A DNA stretch of 36,476 nucleotides from Pelargonium cotyledonis. Lineage: Eukaryota > Streptophyta > Magnoliopsida > Geraniales > Geraniaceae. The stretch covers positions 1-36,476 of the forward strand of contig JAYMTA010000164.1 of NCBI GenBank assembly GCA_036897625.1, read 5' to 3'. Of this stretch, positions 1 to 10,439 are shown in pieces. Position 1 is the first letter of the stretch; each line of letters starts with the position of its first letter. Below the pieces are notes generated by a model that saw only the letters and a program-made list of their open reading frames with translations, made no database searches and was not told where the DNA came from. A program made the translations under genes and the position numbers.

Positions 1-26
1 TTTTTACCCCCTCCTCCTTTGGTTTT

Positions 27-68
<42 letters not shown>

Positions 69-480
69 CTTATTTTAAATCTCAACAGTGATCATTATTT
101 TTGAAGCCAAATAGTTAAATACCCTTTACTTGTGTGCCTGATTTTGATGTTGTGATTGGTAAAAATCTTATTTTGAAGTCAAAGAACTCAACTTTACAAG
201 AAAAACACTCCTCCCATTTTTGTTAACTGGTTAATTATGATCGATTCAACTGATACAAATCTTATATTGAAGCCAAGGGTCACAAATGTAAACCCTAAAC
301 CCCATTTTGTATTTGAGTTAATATAGATCGATTCCATATATAAAAATCTCATTTTGAACCCAAAGAACTCAATTTGACCAGGTTTAGATAGCTAATTTTG
401 ATGCATTTTAGTTTCATTCTTATGTTTTGCCAATATCTGAGTACATAGTCTTACAATACTCTTATGTTCTTGTAGACCAT
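1..480. other. AT-rich spacer with a 40-base T run
   Basis: No gene is visible here. An uninterrupted T run lies at 29-68. The rest is AT-rich sequence with loosely repeated phrases of the type 'aaatctcattttgaagccaaagaactcaa' spread over about 95-380 (three or four degenerate copies, shown only in part). It lies upstream of the DUF2828 pseudogene and may hold its decayed promoter. Confidence 0.6.
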
Positions 481-679
481 GTTGATGAAGATGTGTTGGG
501 CTATAACTGCAACCAGGTGGGCTGGTTTAAGAGATGTGTATGGCTCAAGATTTCCAAGGTATTGTTGTTCTCTTTCAAGTAGAAGTAGCAATCGACTACT
601 TGGTCCGCCTGAAATTCATAAACCGAACATATATCCATCTTATTGTAATAGAGACAACTTTCAGCACCCACCTCCTTCA

Positions 680-2452
680 TCAACAGATAGAGATTTCTCA
701 GAAAATTGTTTTGAAGATCCACATCCGTGCATTGACTTATTCATTCAGATCAATAAGGATGACGAGAAAAGCCCCTATTTTATGCAGTTTTCGTTTGGAC
801 AGATCGTGGAACCATGATTCTCTTACTACTCTCAAAATTATAGCCTACATGAAACAACTCAGTAATGTCATGAAACAGTGTCCGGAGCAATTCAATGCTG
901 CGGCTTTGTGGCTCCATAGCAATCATCCCAGGAGTCTAGCAGACAATGTCAAGTTGTTCTCCGAGTTTGGCTGTTTAAAAGACTGGCTTGAAGTTTTATA
1001 TTGTTTGGTTAAAGGTCCTTTGTTCCGGGAGATGGAAAACAAAGAAAGAAAGAGAGCGAGTGACAAAACTATCGAAAAAGAGATTAGCATATAAATATCA
1101 GCAATGGCATGAATGGAACAGTACCGAAGAAACAGAAGGTAATCAGGACGACAAAGATGAGTTTTCTTTGAGGGAGGAGTGGAGGATTCATATGGCTAGA
1201 GTTGCGGTTGAAATGTACGACTCTGATCCTAACTATCGCTACTTACATGACAAGGTTTCCGATCTTTTTGCTGAGCATTTGAAGTCTGATCTTGAGTTCT
1301 TGAATTCCGGAGATTTGGGGAAAATCAGTTTGGCTTCGAAATGGTGCTCCTCGTATGATCGTTCCACTCTTATCTGCAAGAGCATTGCCAGGAGCTAGGC
1401 TTTTCTCGTATGATTCAAATCCAGAGTACGAAGGGCTTGAAGAGGCACATTATGTTTACAGAATTCGACATTGCTTGCAAAAACGAGTCCTTGTCCCGCT
1501 GCGTAGAGCTCTGAATCTCCCCGAGATATACATGAGCAGAAATGAATGGAACTCGCTTCCATACGACCGTGTCAGATTCACAGCCATGAAAACTTACAAG
1601 AGGCTAATCATTAAGCACGACCAAGAACCGGTTCCTGCAATACACTCGGGACCTGGAGGACGCAAAGAAGCGGAAAATAACTAGTGGCAGTGGCAGAGAA
1701 ATGTTTCCCCACGACATATTGAGCCTCTTAAATTCGGGATATGACAGGGAATTCGTGGAGGCGCAATGGAGGAGCATGGTCAATGCCTTCTCGGAAAAAG
1801 GCCAGTTTAAAAATTGCATTGTGGCTTTTGATCTTTTCTATATGGAGCTAGGCTTGGCCTACTCCCAAACTTGTTGTAAATTTCTCTCTTTCATTTCAAC
1901 TGTTAGCTTCTGATCTAAGTGATAGCCCTTGGAACGGAACTGTCCTCAGACAAATAGAGACTAAAGAAAACCGAGTTCTTAAAGATCGAAGGAGATGATT
2001 TACAATCAAAGATGGAGTATTTGAAATCTCTGAGGGGCAAGTATTGTATGATAGTGGGAGTGCAGGAATTGTTGGATAAGATACTAGAAACTGCTGTTTG
2101 TTGTAACATCAGCAGAGAGAAGATGGTGAGGAGGCTTTTCGTTTTTGGCACGTCCGATCCTGGTGGGTTTTGGGATGACGATGATAGTACAGATATCGAA
2201 GCGAAACGAAAGAAGTTTGAAGATTCGGGCTACACGATGCCAGATATAGTGTTTTGGGGTATGGGTCATTGGGGGTGTCATCGTGAAGCTTCGCAGGTAA
2301 AATTCCTTCACAAGGCCGTAATGTCGATTAAGGGATTGTCACGGAGAAGCATCAAAGTGTTCTTGGAGAAAGACGGGAAGCTGGAGACGAACACTATGCT
2401 GGATTCCCAGATATCAGGAGAAGAGTACATAGCACTGAAGGTATATGATTGA
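680..2452 (+). pseudogene. Decayed DUF2828 (L728-like, vWA-type) gene
   Basis: Pieces of a plant DUF2828 protein follow one another in the right order but in different frames, so the gene looks broken. Recognisable blocks: HPCIDLFIQ (about 720-750), SWNHDSLTTLKII (from about 800), AALWLHSNHPRSLADN (about 900), YRYLHDKVSDLFAEHLKSD and ISLASKWC (about 1230-1350), PEYEGLEEAHYVYRIR and VLVPLRRALNLPEIYMS (about 1420-1535), and a C-terminal part from about 2012 ending in SGEEYIALKVYD at 2452. The frame changes at least four times. In the family the C-terminal half is a von Willebrand A-like domain with a DxSxS metal site after a conserved NC-hydrophobic stretch. Here NCIVAFDLF follows and the serines are missing, and a segment between about 1840 and 2010 is lost or scrambled. 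The family's role in plants is unknown. An expressed C-terminal fragment (146 codons, 2012-2452) cannot be excluded. Confidence 0.8.
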
Positions 2453-2699
2453 TGACGTGACACTTTAATATGCAGTATAAACTTCCTCTTTTTCATTCCC
2501 TTTTTATAGTATATAAGGATGTAACATATTCTATTAACCATAGGGTAAAATAAGACGTTTGATTTTGAAAACGACCTTTGAGAGCTCTTTAAAGGTGGTG
2601 CTTTTTATATTCTCAAACATTGGATGCTTCGATACTATACTAGCCCGTCTTTTTGGTGCACAAATGTATGTTACGAGCCTGAATGGGAAATAACATCAT

Positions 2700-2959
2700 C
2701 ATTTCTATATCAACGCGGTATTGTTGGTAAAGAAATTAAAGCAAAACGAAAGAAGTTTGAAGATTGTGGTTACACGACTCCGGTTTTAGTGTTTTGGAAA
2801 ATGGAGCGTCGGTATGTTCATTTTGAAGCTTCACGAGTAAAATTCTATTATAATGACATCATGTCGATTAAATACTTGTCTCAAAGAAGCATCAAAGTGT
2901 TCTTGGAGAAAGACGGGAAGCTGGAGCCAAACACTATCATGAAGCCGAGTAACTCATGA
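2700..2959 (+). pseudogene. Duplicated 3' fragment of the DUF2828 gene
   Basis: This stretch repeats the end of the upstream DUF2828 relic. KAKRKKFEDCGYTTPVLVFW and RSIKVFLEKDGKLEPNT match EAKRKKFEDSGYTMPDIVFW and RSIKVFLEKDGKLETNT of the upstream copy. The DNA around 'gaagcatcaaagtgttcttgg' is almost identical in both. The fragment stops at 2959, before the family's usual SGEEY ending, and has no N-terminal domain. It is a partial tandem duplication about 540 bp downstream of the matching part. It is probably not functional. Confidence 0.8.
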
Positions 2960-3129
2960 AAAACTAACCCACCTGAGCGCATCGGTGAAAATGTCAAGGA
3001 GCTGGTGGCGGCCAAAATATGTTCCCAAATGAAGTGGCAATTGATCTCAACACTTTTGGCCCGCTAGTGAAAATGCAGGTTGACAAGAAACAAGGTATTC
3101 AACAATTGACACAACAACAGCACGGACGC

Positions 3130-3850
3130 ACGAATTGACAACTCCAGTTTCATGTCCACGAAAGTACGCTAAGTTATGCATTAGAAATCAAATCGCACGA
3201 GCCGGCCATTGCACGGCACAGCTTACATACTGATATTCAAATGAAAATAACACTAATTACCTAGAACAACAAGAACATTACCTTGCTCCAACACAATGAG
3301 CAAGATCAATTTTATTGGTGCAAACTAGCTAGCTATCATACTTGATTCACTACACACCTTGGACCAAGTTGGCTTGAAACAACTGCTCCAAGTTATAAGG
3401 AGACGCCACGTCAGCTCCTCCACTCCAAAACAGCTTAGCAAACTGATATTCTCCAGCTTGAGAGACACCTTGTGCATCAAAATATAGACGCTCATTTGGA
3501 TCTGCGCACAACTCATATTTGTTCACTCCGCATCCTGTTCCTCGGTACGTTCCAGTCCCACAACAAGCGACAAATCCTTCCTTGAACCCTAAAACCCGAT
3601 CGCAACCAATATTAATTATACTCTCGTTATCGAATACCTGTTAAGTCATGTGACACACGCTCTCTCCTCGTAACACAAAAACAAAAAAATGAAATCGGTA
3701 TAGTTCATTACCATATTGTCCCGGGTTTTTTAGACGACTCTCGGTTGCATTGTATAGATCAAATACAGTGTATTTGAATTCTGGTAGAGTGGATTGTAAC
3801 CCAGCCAATGCTGTTGTAAGGGGTGATTTGTGGAGCCTAAAGCTCTAACA
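3130..3850 (-). pseudogene. 5'-truncated tandem copy of GDSL esterase/lipase
   Basis: Only the last two coding exons remain. Part of exon 4 is at about 3848-3712 (LQSTLPEFKYTVFDLYN ... LKNPGQY), followed by a GT donor. Exon 5 is 3588-3350 (GFKEGFVACCGTGTYRGTGC, then QFAKLFWSGG and ending QANLVQGV). Exon 5 is open to its TAG stop. Everything upstream, including the catalytic GDS block, is absent. The region where GDSL enzymes carry the catalytic Asp-x-x-His reads YFDAQGVSQ, so the histidine is missing. Similarity to the neighbouring copy continues about 200 bp past the stop, for example 'atgcattagaaatcaaatc' at about 3176 and about 4403. This shows a segmental duplication rather than a retrocopy. 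A hybrid transcript from the upstream copy is possible. Confidence 0.8.
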
Positions 3851-4573
3851 GAAGACGGCGTAGTTAAATGATCCGACGATAAAATTGTAGATAGAAGTTT
3901 TTGTCTTTTAAAGTGCTTGTTTTACCAAAACTTTGATCACTTTCGCGATACCTAAAAAATTAATGTCTCATCTATAGTTGTCCAGTTCCCAAGTTCCGTT
4001 TAAGATTTGTGTAGAGAAAACTTCACAAAAACTGAACGCAAACTTCAATTTGTGTGAATGAGCACTATTATGAAAAGATTGAGATTGAAGTTCTCTACAT
4101 ATATGGTCATCCCAAACTTTATTTGAGATCTATCGATCCAAACATTAAAATAGTGAAATAAGTCGTCAACGGTTGGAAACAAAAAAAAAATTGCCTAAAT
4201 TAATGAACTCCATTTGTTTCCTTTTCTCTCCTCCACAATGATTCTAGGACATTTTATTTGTGTTTGAAAAGATTTCTTATATGTGAAACTCTTTGAATTT
4301 GATTGTATATGATTTCACAAATTCGGCTGTGTGCTATCAAAATGACACACAAGTAAAGATTGTCAGCTCTAGTTTCATGTCCGCAAAAGTACGTCAATCT
4401 ATGCATTAGAAATCAAATCTTACAACATTCCATGGTACACACCTTACATACTGTTATTCAAATGAAAATGACACTAACTTAGAACAAACTAGATAATCAT
4501 GATAGGAGAACAAAACCAAGCTAGCTACAACAATGAGCTACCATAGCTCATATATATGCTATGCTTGATTCAA

Positions 4574-6302
4574 CTACATATCTTGGAGCAAGTTGGTTTG
4601 GAACAATTGTTGCAAGTTATAAGGAGATGCTACTTCTGGTCCTCCACTCTAAAACAGCTTAGCTAACTGATATTCTCCAGCTTGAGAGACCATCGAAAAA
4701 TAGATGCTCACTCGGATTAGGGCACAAATCATATTTGTTTACTCCGCATCCAGCTCCGTGGTATTGTCCGGTGCCACAGCATGCAACCGCTCCTTCCGTG
4801 AACCCTAATTCACAATCAATATATTACTCGTTAGATTCCTATGCGTACTAACGATAAAGATTGTGTGACACATGATTTTCTCTTAACACTCACTGCAGTA
4901 GGTGTTAAGAGTGTCAAGTCGCGTGACACACTCTTTCTCTTAACACCCATCAAAAGCTCTAAACATTAGGTACGCGGTTAATTTGTCACTTACCATATTG
5001 CCCCGGGTTTTTCAGACAATTGCTCAATTGGGTGAATTGATCGAATACGGAATATGTGAATCCTGGAAGTGTGGCTTGTAATTCCTCCAAAGCTTTCACT
5101 AAAGCACTATTGTGTAGTGTAGCAAGATCCATAAGAACTTGATCACATTGGTCACCACTAAGTTTCTTTGACTGCTTGATGGAGGGTATGCAACCCATGG
5201 GGTCCATATTCTGAAACCCAAATTTTCTGCCACCTTCATTGTAAAAATCCTGCGCGCGCGCACAAGTACACAACAAATTGATTGCTTTACCCATTCAACG
5301 TTATAATAATTTTCAACACGACACGAGCACGAATTAATACACAAATTCAAATAAACACTTACTGTTAAGATACTTTTGATATCCGAGATAACTGAATTTA
5401 CGAATGCAATCTTAGCTGGTTGAGTTGCGCCACCGGTATAGGCTAAATAATCAGTTCGTCCAATGTTGAAAATGTAAACCGAATTCTTGAGCACTTCTTT
5501 TGCTTCCGCTGAACCTATATCCTGAACCAGCTCTTTTACCATTCCCTGAAATTGATTCCTTTGGTGTCTTTTATTCTTCTGAGAATTTGAGAAATACATG
5601 TTAAACAATATAACTCGTACAAAAAAAAAATAAAAAGTTGTTCATCAAATTATAGATGCAGATATTTATTTGTGACATAACATTTATGCACCTGGTTAGT
5701 CCTACGAGCACCAATGGCACGGTAAGCGAAGTTTGCCCCATATTCCATATTTGCACCCACTTTCAGGGTCGGTGGGATAATTCCTAAACGTGCAAATTGT
5801 GCTGCATTGCATTGCGTACACCAACGACACATGTAACATAAATATTAGTAATATTCAATTAATTGTTAGTATCGTTCAATTACTAATCGACACAAATTTT
5901 AAGTATCGTATCAAATCGGTATGCATACATACGAGAAGTCATCACTCATCCAAGTAATTGAAAATAGAACAAAACTATATATAAGCTTTCAACTAACATG
6001 AATAACAATATTTCAATATATATGTATACCTATGAAATCGGGGAGCAAGAGGCCATCCGATTTAATTTCCTGCCCATGCCATAGGCGAATTGATGTGATT
6101 TTATGGACATCCCATATGGGCGTTTCGCATATGCACTCGAGGGATTCTGAATCACAAAGTTTCCTGCATCGAAACGTGAATCACCGAACACATAGAGCCT
6201 GGTTTTCTCCACCTGACAGCTTATTGGATCAACTAAAATGGTAGAAATGAGACACAATGCTAAGGTTATGGAGCAAAACAGAAGCTTTGAACTTGCCATC
6301 AT
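4574..6302 (-). pseudogene. GDSL esterase/lipase (GLIP-like), disabled
   Basis: Five exons of a plant secreted GDSL hydrolase: 6302-6030, 5801-5692, 5545-5363, 5249-4994 and 4804-4574, all with GT-AG borders. Exon 1 gives a signal peptide (MASSKLLFCSITLALCLIS) and block I as YVFGDSRFDAGN. Exon 3 gives VYIFNIGRTDYLAY, exon 4 GGRKFGFQNMDPMGC, and exon 5 GFTEGAVACCGTGQYHGAGC. Several faults suggest a dead gene. In exon 1 the frame slips between GMGRK and SDGLLLPDFI (about 6070-6080). In exon 5 an 8-bp gap relative to the 3' copy shifts the frame near 4690. The tryptophan of KLFWSG is TAG near 4650. Block I has GDSR instead of GDSL, block III has RTDY where SNDY is usual, and about 15 residues appear to be missing across the exon 2/3 junction. 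Family role: hydrolysis of lipid esters in the apoplast, often in defence. Confidence 0.75.
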
Positions 6303-7880
6303 ATAAATGTGTTTGTTGAAGAAAAGACTTCTACTACTTGTTTGTAAACGGAACCGGCACTTCAATTTATACTACTTGAGTGCACAAACGAGGCATGAAT
6401 ATATGGTTATTTTATTCAGACCCTAATCAGTGCATGTGATCTTATCCTATGGATATGATTTCCGATGCGAGTTGATATGACGTCTGATCTGATGGCATGT
6501 GTGATTCGCTTTCCATGTGAACTGATTAAAAAGTCGTGTATATATATGTGTTTTCTCACGTGAGAACGTAAACACATTCCACCCATTTGTCTCCCACATG
6601 TATGTGTTTCTCTCACAAGTGATATGATGTGGCGATCAATATTACTGCTAAAATTTGATAAAACCTCATTGTTAGTGGGATTTTTTTGTTTAGGGTAAGA
6701 AATGCAGAAGTTTTAATACACTAATAGATTTATTATAAAAGTTATTTTTTGTACATATTTTATTGATGGGTTATAATAAGTTTTCACAACTTGTTATTAG
6801 TGTGTAATTTATCAATATCTATACACCAAAAATCGTAAATACATTTTTTTATTCACTTAAATCTATAAATATAAATAAATATATTATGATATTGAAACAT
6901 ATCAATTTTATACCCTAAACATATTCATGAGCAATACCAAATACATAAATAAAATAAATGTAAATAAAATACATGTGTGAATATTCCTCCTTCTTTCAAT
7001 AATTTGAAAGTGCAAATTTAAACCTCACGTGAAATCAAGAAGAGTTCACCGCCTAATTATACAAACGTCCTTATATGTTTATTTTATGTTAGTGTTACTT
7101 GTCTCTTAATTAATTGTAATTATGTGCACAACAACAAGATAATCTAGTCATCTATATAATGTGTAAATATATTATAGTTTTTGTCATTGTCCCTGTTATG
7201 ATAACCACGTGAAGAAAGCTCAGTGACCAAACTGCATTTCCGGACATTACATTTTTTCTACTATTGAAGAATATTTCATTTTCTGCAATTTTACATGTGT
7301 TGTACGTTTCGTTTTTTATGATTTTGTTTATTTGAACTGTAAAAATTAAATAATACTAAAAATATTCTACCACCACATGCAACCATGTGATAGTATATAT
7401 AATATATCTTATGAATTATACAGTGTCTCGTTAATAATTAGCTCCAAACATTAACTATAAATATAACAACAAAGTTTTAGCACAAGTAGAGAAATTAATA
7501 ATATTTAACAAATAATTTGTGCATGAGAAAGTTTTCCAATGAGTTATATTAGTAAATATGTGAGTAACTCTTCTCTTTTCTTTTTTTTTTTTGGTTGCAA
7601 ATCACACACACATTATAATATAATATTGTTACTCACAATTTATTTACTTGGAAAACTACTATTACTTTTAAATTTTAGGGTGTCAGATCCTCAAACAATA
7701 TAATTTTTCTTTAAACACAAACCACGCATATCTCGTATAAAACTTATTGTTGTATAAATGTAACTTTTGCTCAATTGTGTATATATAAATTGCTTGATTC
7801 AAAGCTTAACTGGTTAAAAAATAAAACAAAAGGCTAGAAATTGTAAAATATTACCAATTAATTAGTCTAATTGCACATGT
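6303..7880. other. AT-rich spacer upstream of the GDSL gene
   Basis: No gene was recognised. The sequence is very AT-rich, with scattered ATATAT and poly-T stretches. Short open frames at 6416-6616 and elsewhere have no recognisable protein features. It probably contains the promoter of the GDSL gene just upstream of 6302 and otherwise unmarked spacer. Confidence 0.5.
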
Positions 7881-7889
7881 TAAATTAAT

Positions 7890-8476
7890 GGGAAAATTAC
7901 ATGTGACTTCCCTCTTAACTATGCATATTACACATATCTCCTCTGAAGATCGTGTTGTTACTTTTACCACCCCTAAAGATTGTCACATTTTTACACGTCC
8001 ATTTTTTCATTTATTTTTCCGTTTGATGGGTCAAAAAGACCAAAATACCCTCAAACTTAAAAAAAAAATTGAAACCAAAGAGAGAGGAGAGAGAGAAGAG
8101 AAAAAAAAATTAATGTAAAATGGTAATTTCACATACAAACTCGCCGGAAAAATTAAATTTCCCGGCAAAACTATAAGTTTTCCGGCGATGCTATGAAGTT
8201 TCTGGCCAAGCTATGAATTTTCTGGCGGAATATGATAACATGTTCTTGATGGAGAAGAAGGGTAATAGAGTGAAGGGTATTTTCGAAATTTCAAAAAATA
8301 TAGTGGCCATGTGCAGAGCACATGACTTAAAATTTGAAATATTCCGTTAACTTTGACGGAGAAAGTGATTTACAAGTTAAATGACATCTTTAGAGAGGGT
8401 AAAAGTAACAACATGATATTCATAGGAGGTATGTGTAATATGTATAGTTAAAAGGGAAGGTACGTGTAATTTTTCC
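7890..8476. mobile_element. Mutator-like MITE (587 bp, 9-bp target duplication)
   Basis: The element has long terminal inverted repeats of about 85-95 bp. The left end begins GGGAAAATTACATGTGACTT, and the right end read on the minus strand begins GGAAAAATTACACGTACCTT. The match continues through 'actatacatattacacat' and 'gttgttacttttacc' on both arms. It is flanked by the perfect direct repeat TAAATTAAT (7881-7889 and 8477-8485). Long inverted repeats with a 9-bp duplication are the hallmark of Mutator-like elements. There is no transposase, so it is non-autonomous. The core (about 8140-8235) holds three or four degenerate copies of a phrase like 'gctatgaagtttctggc'. An open frame at 7888-8118 lies in the arm and is not a gene. 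Confidence 0.85.
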
Positions 8477-8485
8477 TAAATTAAT

Positions 8486-9395
8486 ATTGTATAGTAACAG
8501 TTTCTTGAGATCTATGCTCTCTAATATTAAGGTTGTGGATGGTATAGTTTATATTATATGTGTAACAAGCGTGTTTCATTTTTTATTTCCATTTGAGAAA
8601 AAAACAAATTAACAATTTACTTGTTCCCATATGTATGTATTTGTGAGAATATATGTGTTTCCATGTGCACATTGATGCCTTTGTGGCTTTCAAGAATTAG
8701 ATGCTTGAAAACTCAAAAGATTAATATTACTACTATGCACAGAAGACAAATGATATTCTTGAGACTATTTAGTGACTAAAACATACTATTATAGAGCTAG
8801 AAATTTGAGACATAGCACAAATTAAGTGTGTTTGTACCCGGACATATATAATTATATTGTGTTCGTGTTAATTTGTGGAATTTATTTGCCAAGCTCTTCT
8901 GTGTTTTATTTCTTTAAGGTGAGTCGCATGTATTTTCTTATGTAGGCTAGAATATGTTACGATTGGTTATCATTTCAATCTATAACATATTCATGCCCGC
9001 CCATTATACCTCGTCCAATTCAACTCGCCGCCAACTCGCTGACATGTTCGTCAAAGCGCTCTAGCACGTCTACTTACACAAATTACTTACAAGTTGAGTG
9101 CTCATATACGCTCAGTGCTCCAATTTGAGAAAGAGTGACGTCCATAACCTCCACATTATCGACATCTTTCTAATCTACTATAGATGATCAATGTCAACTA
9201 AACATCAAAATGGTTTTTGCCTTTTTGGCGCAAACAAAATAACATGTTAAATACTGGAACTTGAGAAATTTAACCAAGCTCAAAATGTTATTGGAAAACA
9301 AGAATAAAATCTATGTTAAAACCGAAACTTGACTAATTTATATGAGAGTTTCGAGAGAGCAAATTATGTTTTGAGTTAGTTTCAGTCATGAACCT
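8486..9395. other. Spacer upstream of TRAPPC2
   Basis: AT-rich spacer in which I see no gene. Slightly more GC-rich sequence around 8990-9070 ('cgcccgcccattatacctcg') does not form a recognisable feature. The right end merges into the TRAPPC2 promoter. Confidence 0.45.
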
Positions 9396-9428
9396 TCAAT
9401 GCCATGTACTCTTCACCCGAAATCTACT

Positions 9429-9464
9429 TGGGCCTGGGCCTGGGCCTGGGCCTGGGAATGGGCC
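9429..9464 (+). promoter_or_regulatory. Array of five TGGGCC (site II) boxes
   Basis: TGGGCC starts at 9429, 9435, 9441 and 9447, exactly six bases apart, and again at 9459; a degenerate unit (TGGGAA) lies at 9453. TGGGCC/T 'site II' elements are known binding sites for TCP factors in promoters of plant housekeeping and growth genes. The array lies about 1 kb before the TRAPPC2 start codon and a little upstream of its likely non-coding first exon, a plausible promoter position. It is also a hexanucleotide microsatellite, so its length may vary between individuals. Confidence 0.55.
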
Positions 9465-10049
9465 ATATCCCAGACCACTTAGCTTCCAAAGGAACAATAA
9501 AATTTTGCTCTTCCTCGCAGTCTGGTCTTGGTACGAAGAAGCTGATTCTCTGCTCTCTGCATAACAAACCAGGTTCGATCTTCTTCTTCTTCTTCGTGAC
9601 TCTGCTCGTATACTCTCTTGCTTCAATCGCCTTCTATTTTTGTTCGATTCAATTGTCTGGATCCAGCTCGTGAAAGATCTACGGTTTCATGTAATTTTTG
9701 TTTATTTTCTCGCCCTTTTTCCCAGCACCCAAACACTGCATTACGGAACTGCATATATTATTTTGGCTCTTGCTCATGAAATTTTTAACATATAATCTCG
9801 TAATTTTGAGACTTTAGCATGTACTCGATGTGCTTATGAAATTATGAGAGAGATTTGTAGGACGATTCTCCAACTTCGTTTACGATATGAAACATTTTGA
9901 GCGACTGAGAATCGAATTGGAGAATGCTAATTCGATTTTGCTGTGATATTTATTGTGTGAGATAATCAGTGTTTGAAGATTGGTAGTTCCTGTAATGTTC
10001 TTGAGCTCTTCGAGAGCTGCAATGCTAATTCTTGCATCGTAATATAATA

Positions 10050-10299
10050 CTCTCCTGTTTCAAAATGAGTGTTTTGATTTGCTTTTTTGATAAATGTCAA
10101 GTGCATTTCCACTTGTATGCCAAGACAAAAAACACAAAGAAAATGAATCTGGGCAGGCCCTCGGCACCAATAAATTTAAAGGGGCGGGTATGAGCATTGA
10201 TTCACGAAATATCGTTGGCCTTGGCTGAGATTCCTAGGCTCATTTTGTGACCCTAAAAAATGCAACTGAAACGGAACACTCATTTTTGGACGGAGGGAG
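10050..10299. mobile_element. Stowaway-type MITE (250 bp, TA target)
   Basis: The right end reads 'cggagggag' then TA. The left end is TA then 'ctctcctgtttcaaaatgag'. The two ends pair as inverted repeats (right end on the minus strand: CTCCCTCCGTCCAAAAATGA). CTCCCTCCGTCC with a TA target duplication is the classic signature of Stowaway (Tc1/mariner) MITEs. It is non-coding and lies in what is probably the 5'-UTR intron of TRAPPC2, between a likely donor near 9571 and the acceptor at about 10407. Confidence 0.85.
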
Positions 10300-10439
10300 T
10301 AATGGTATCCCCTTTCAGCATATCTTCCTCCAATTTTGCTGTAGTTTTTTGTGAATATTTTGTGCCTCGTTGTGAATAATTGTGATGATACTCTTTATTC
10401 TCTGCAGGCAGTGTAGATCATATTCTCCTGATTGCGGCT

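Noticed and set aside
7888-8118. 76-codon frame in the Mutator-like MITE
   Set aside because: It begins in the terminal inverted repeat and ends in A-rich sequence; no transposase features.
9404-9673. Frames with (LG)n or (PG)n repeats around 9396-9673 on both strands
   Set aside because: They are translations of the TGGGCC hexanucleotide array and adjacent leader, not proteins.
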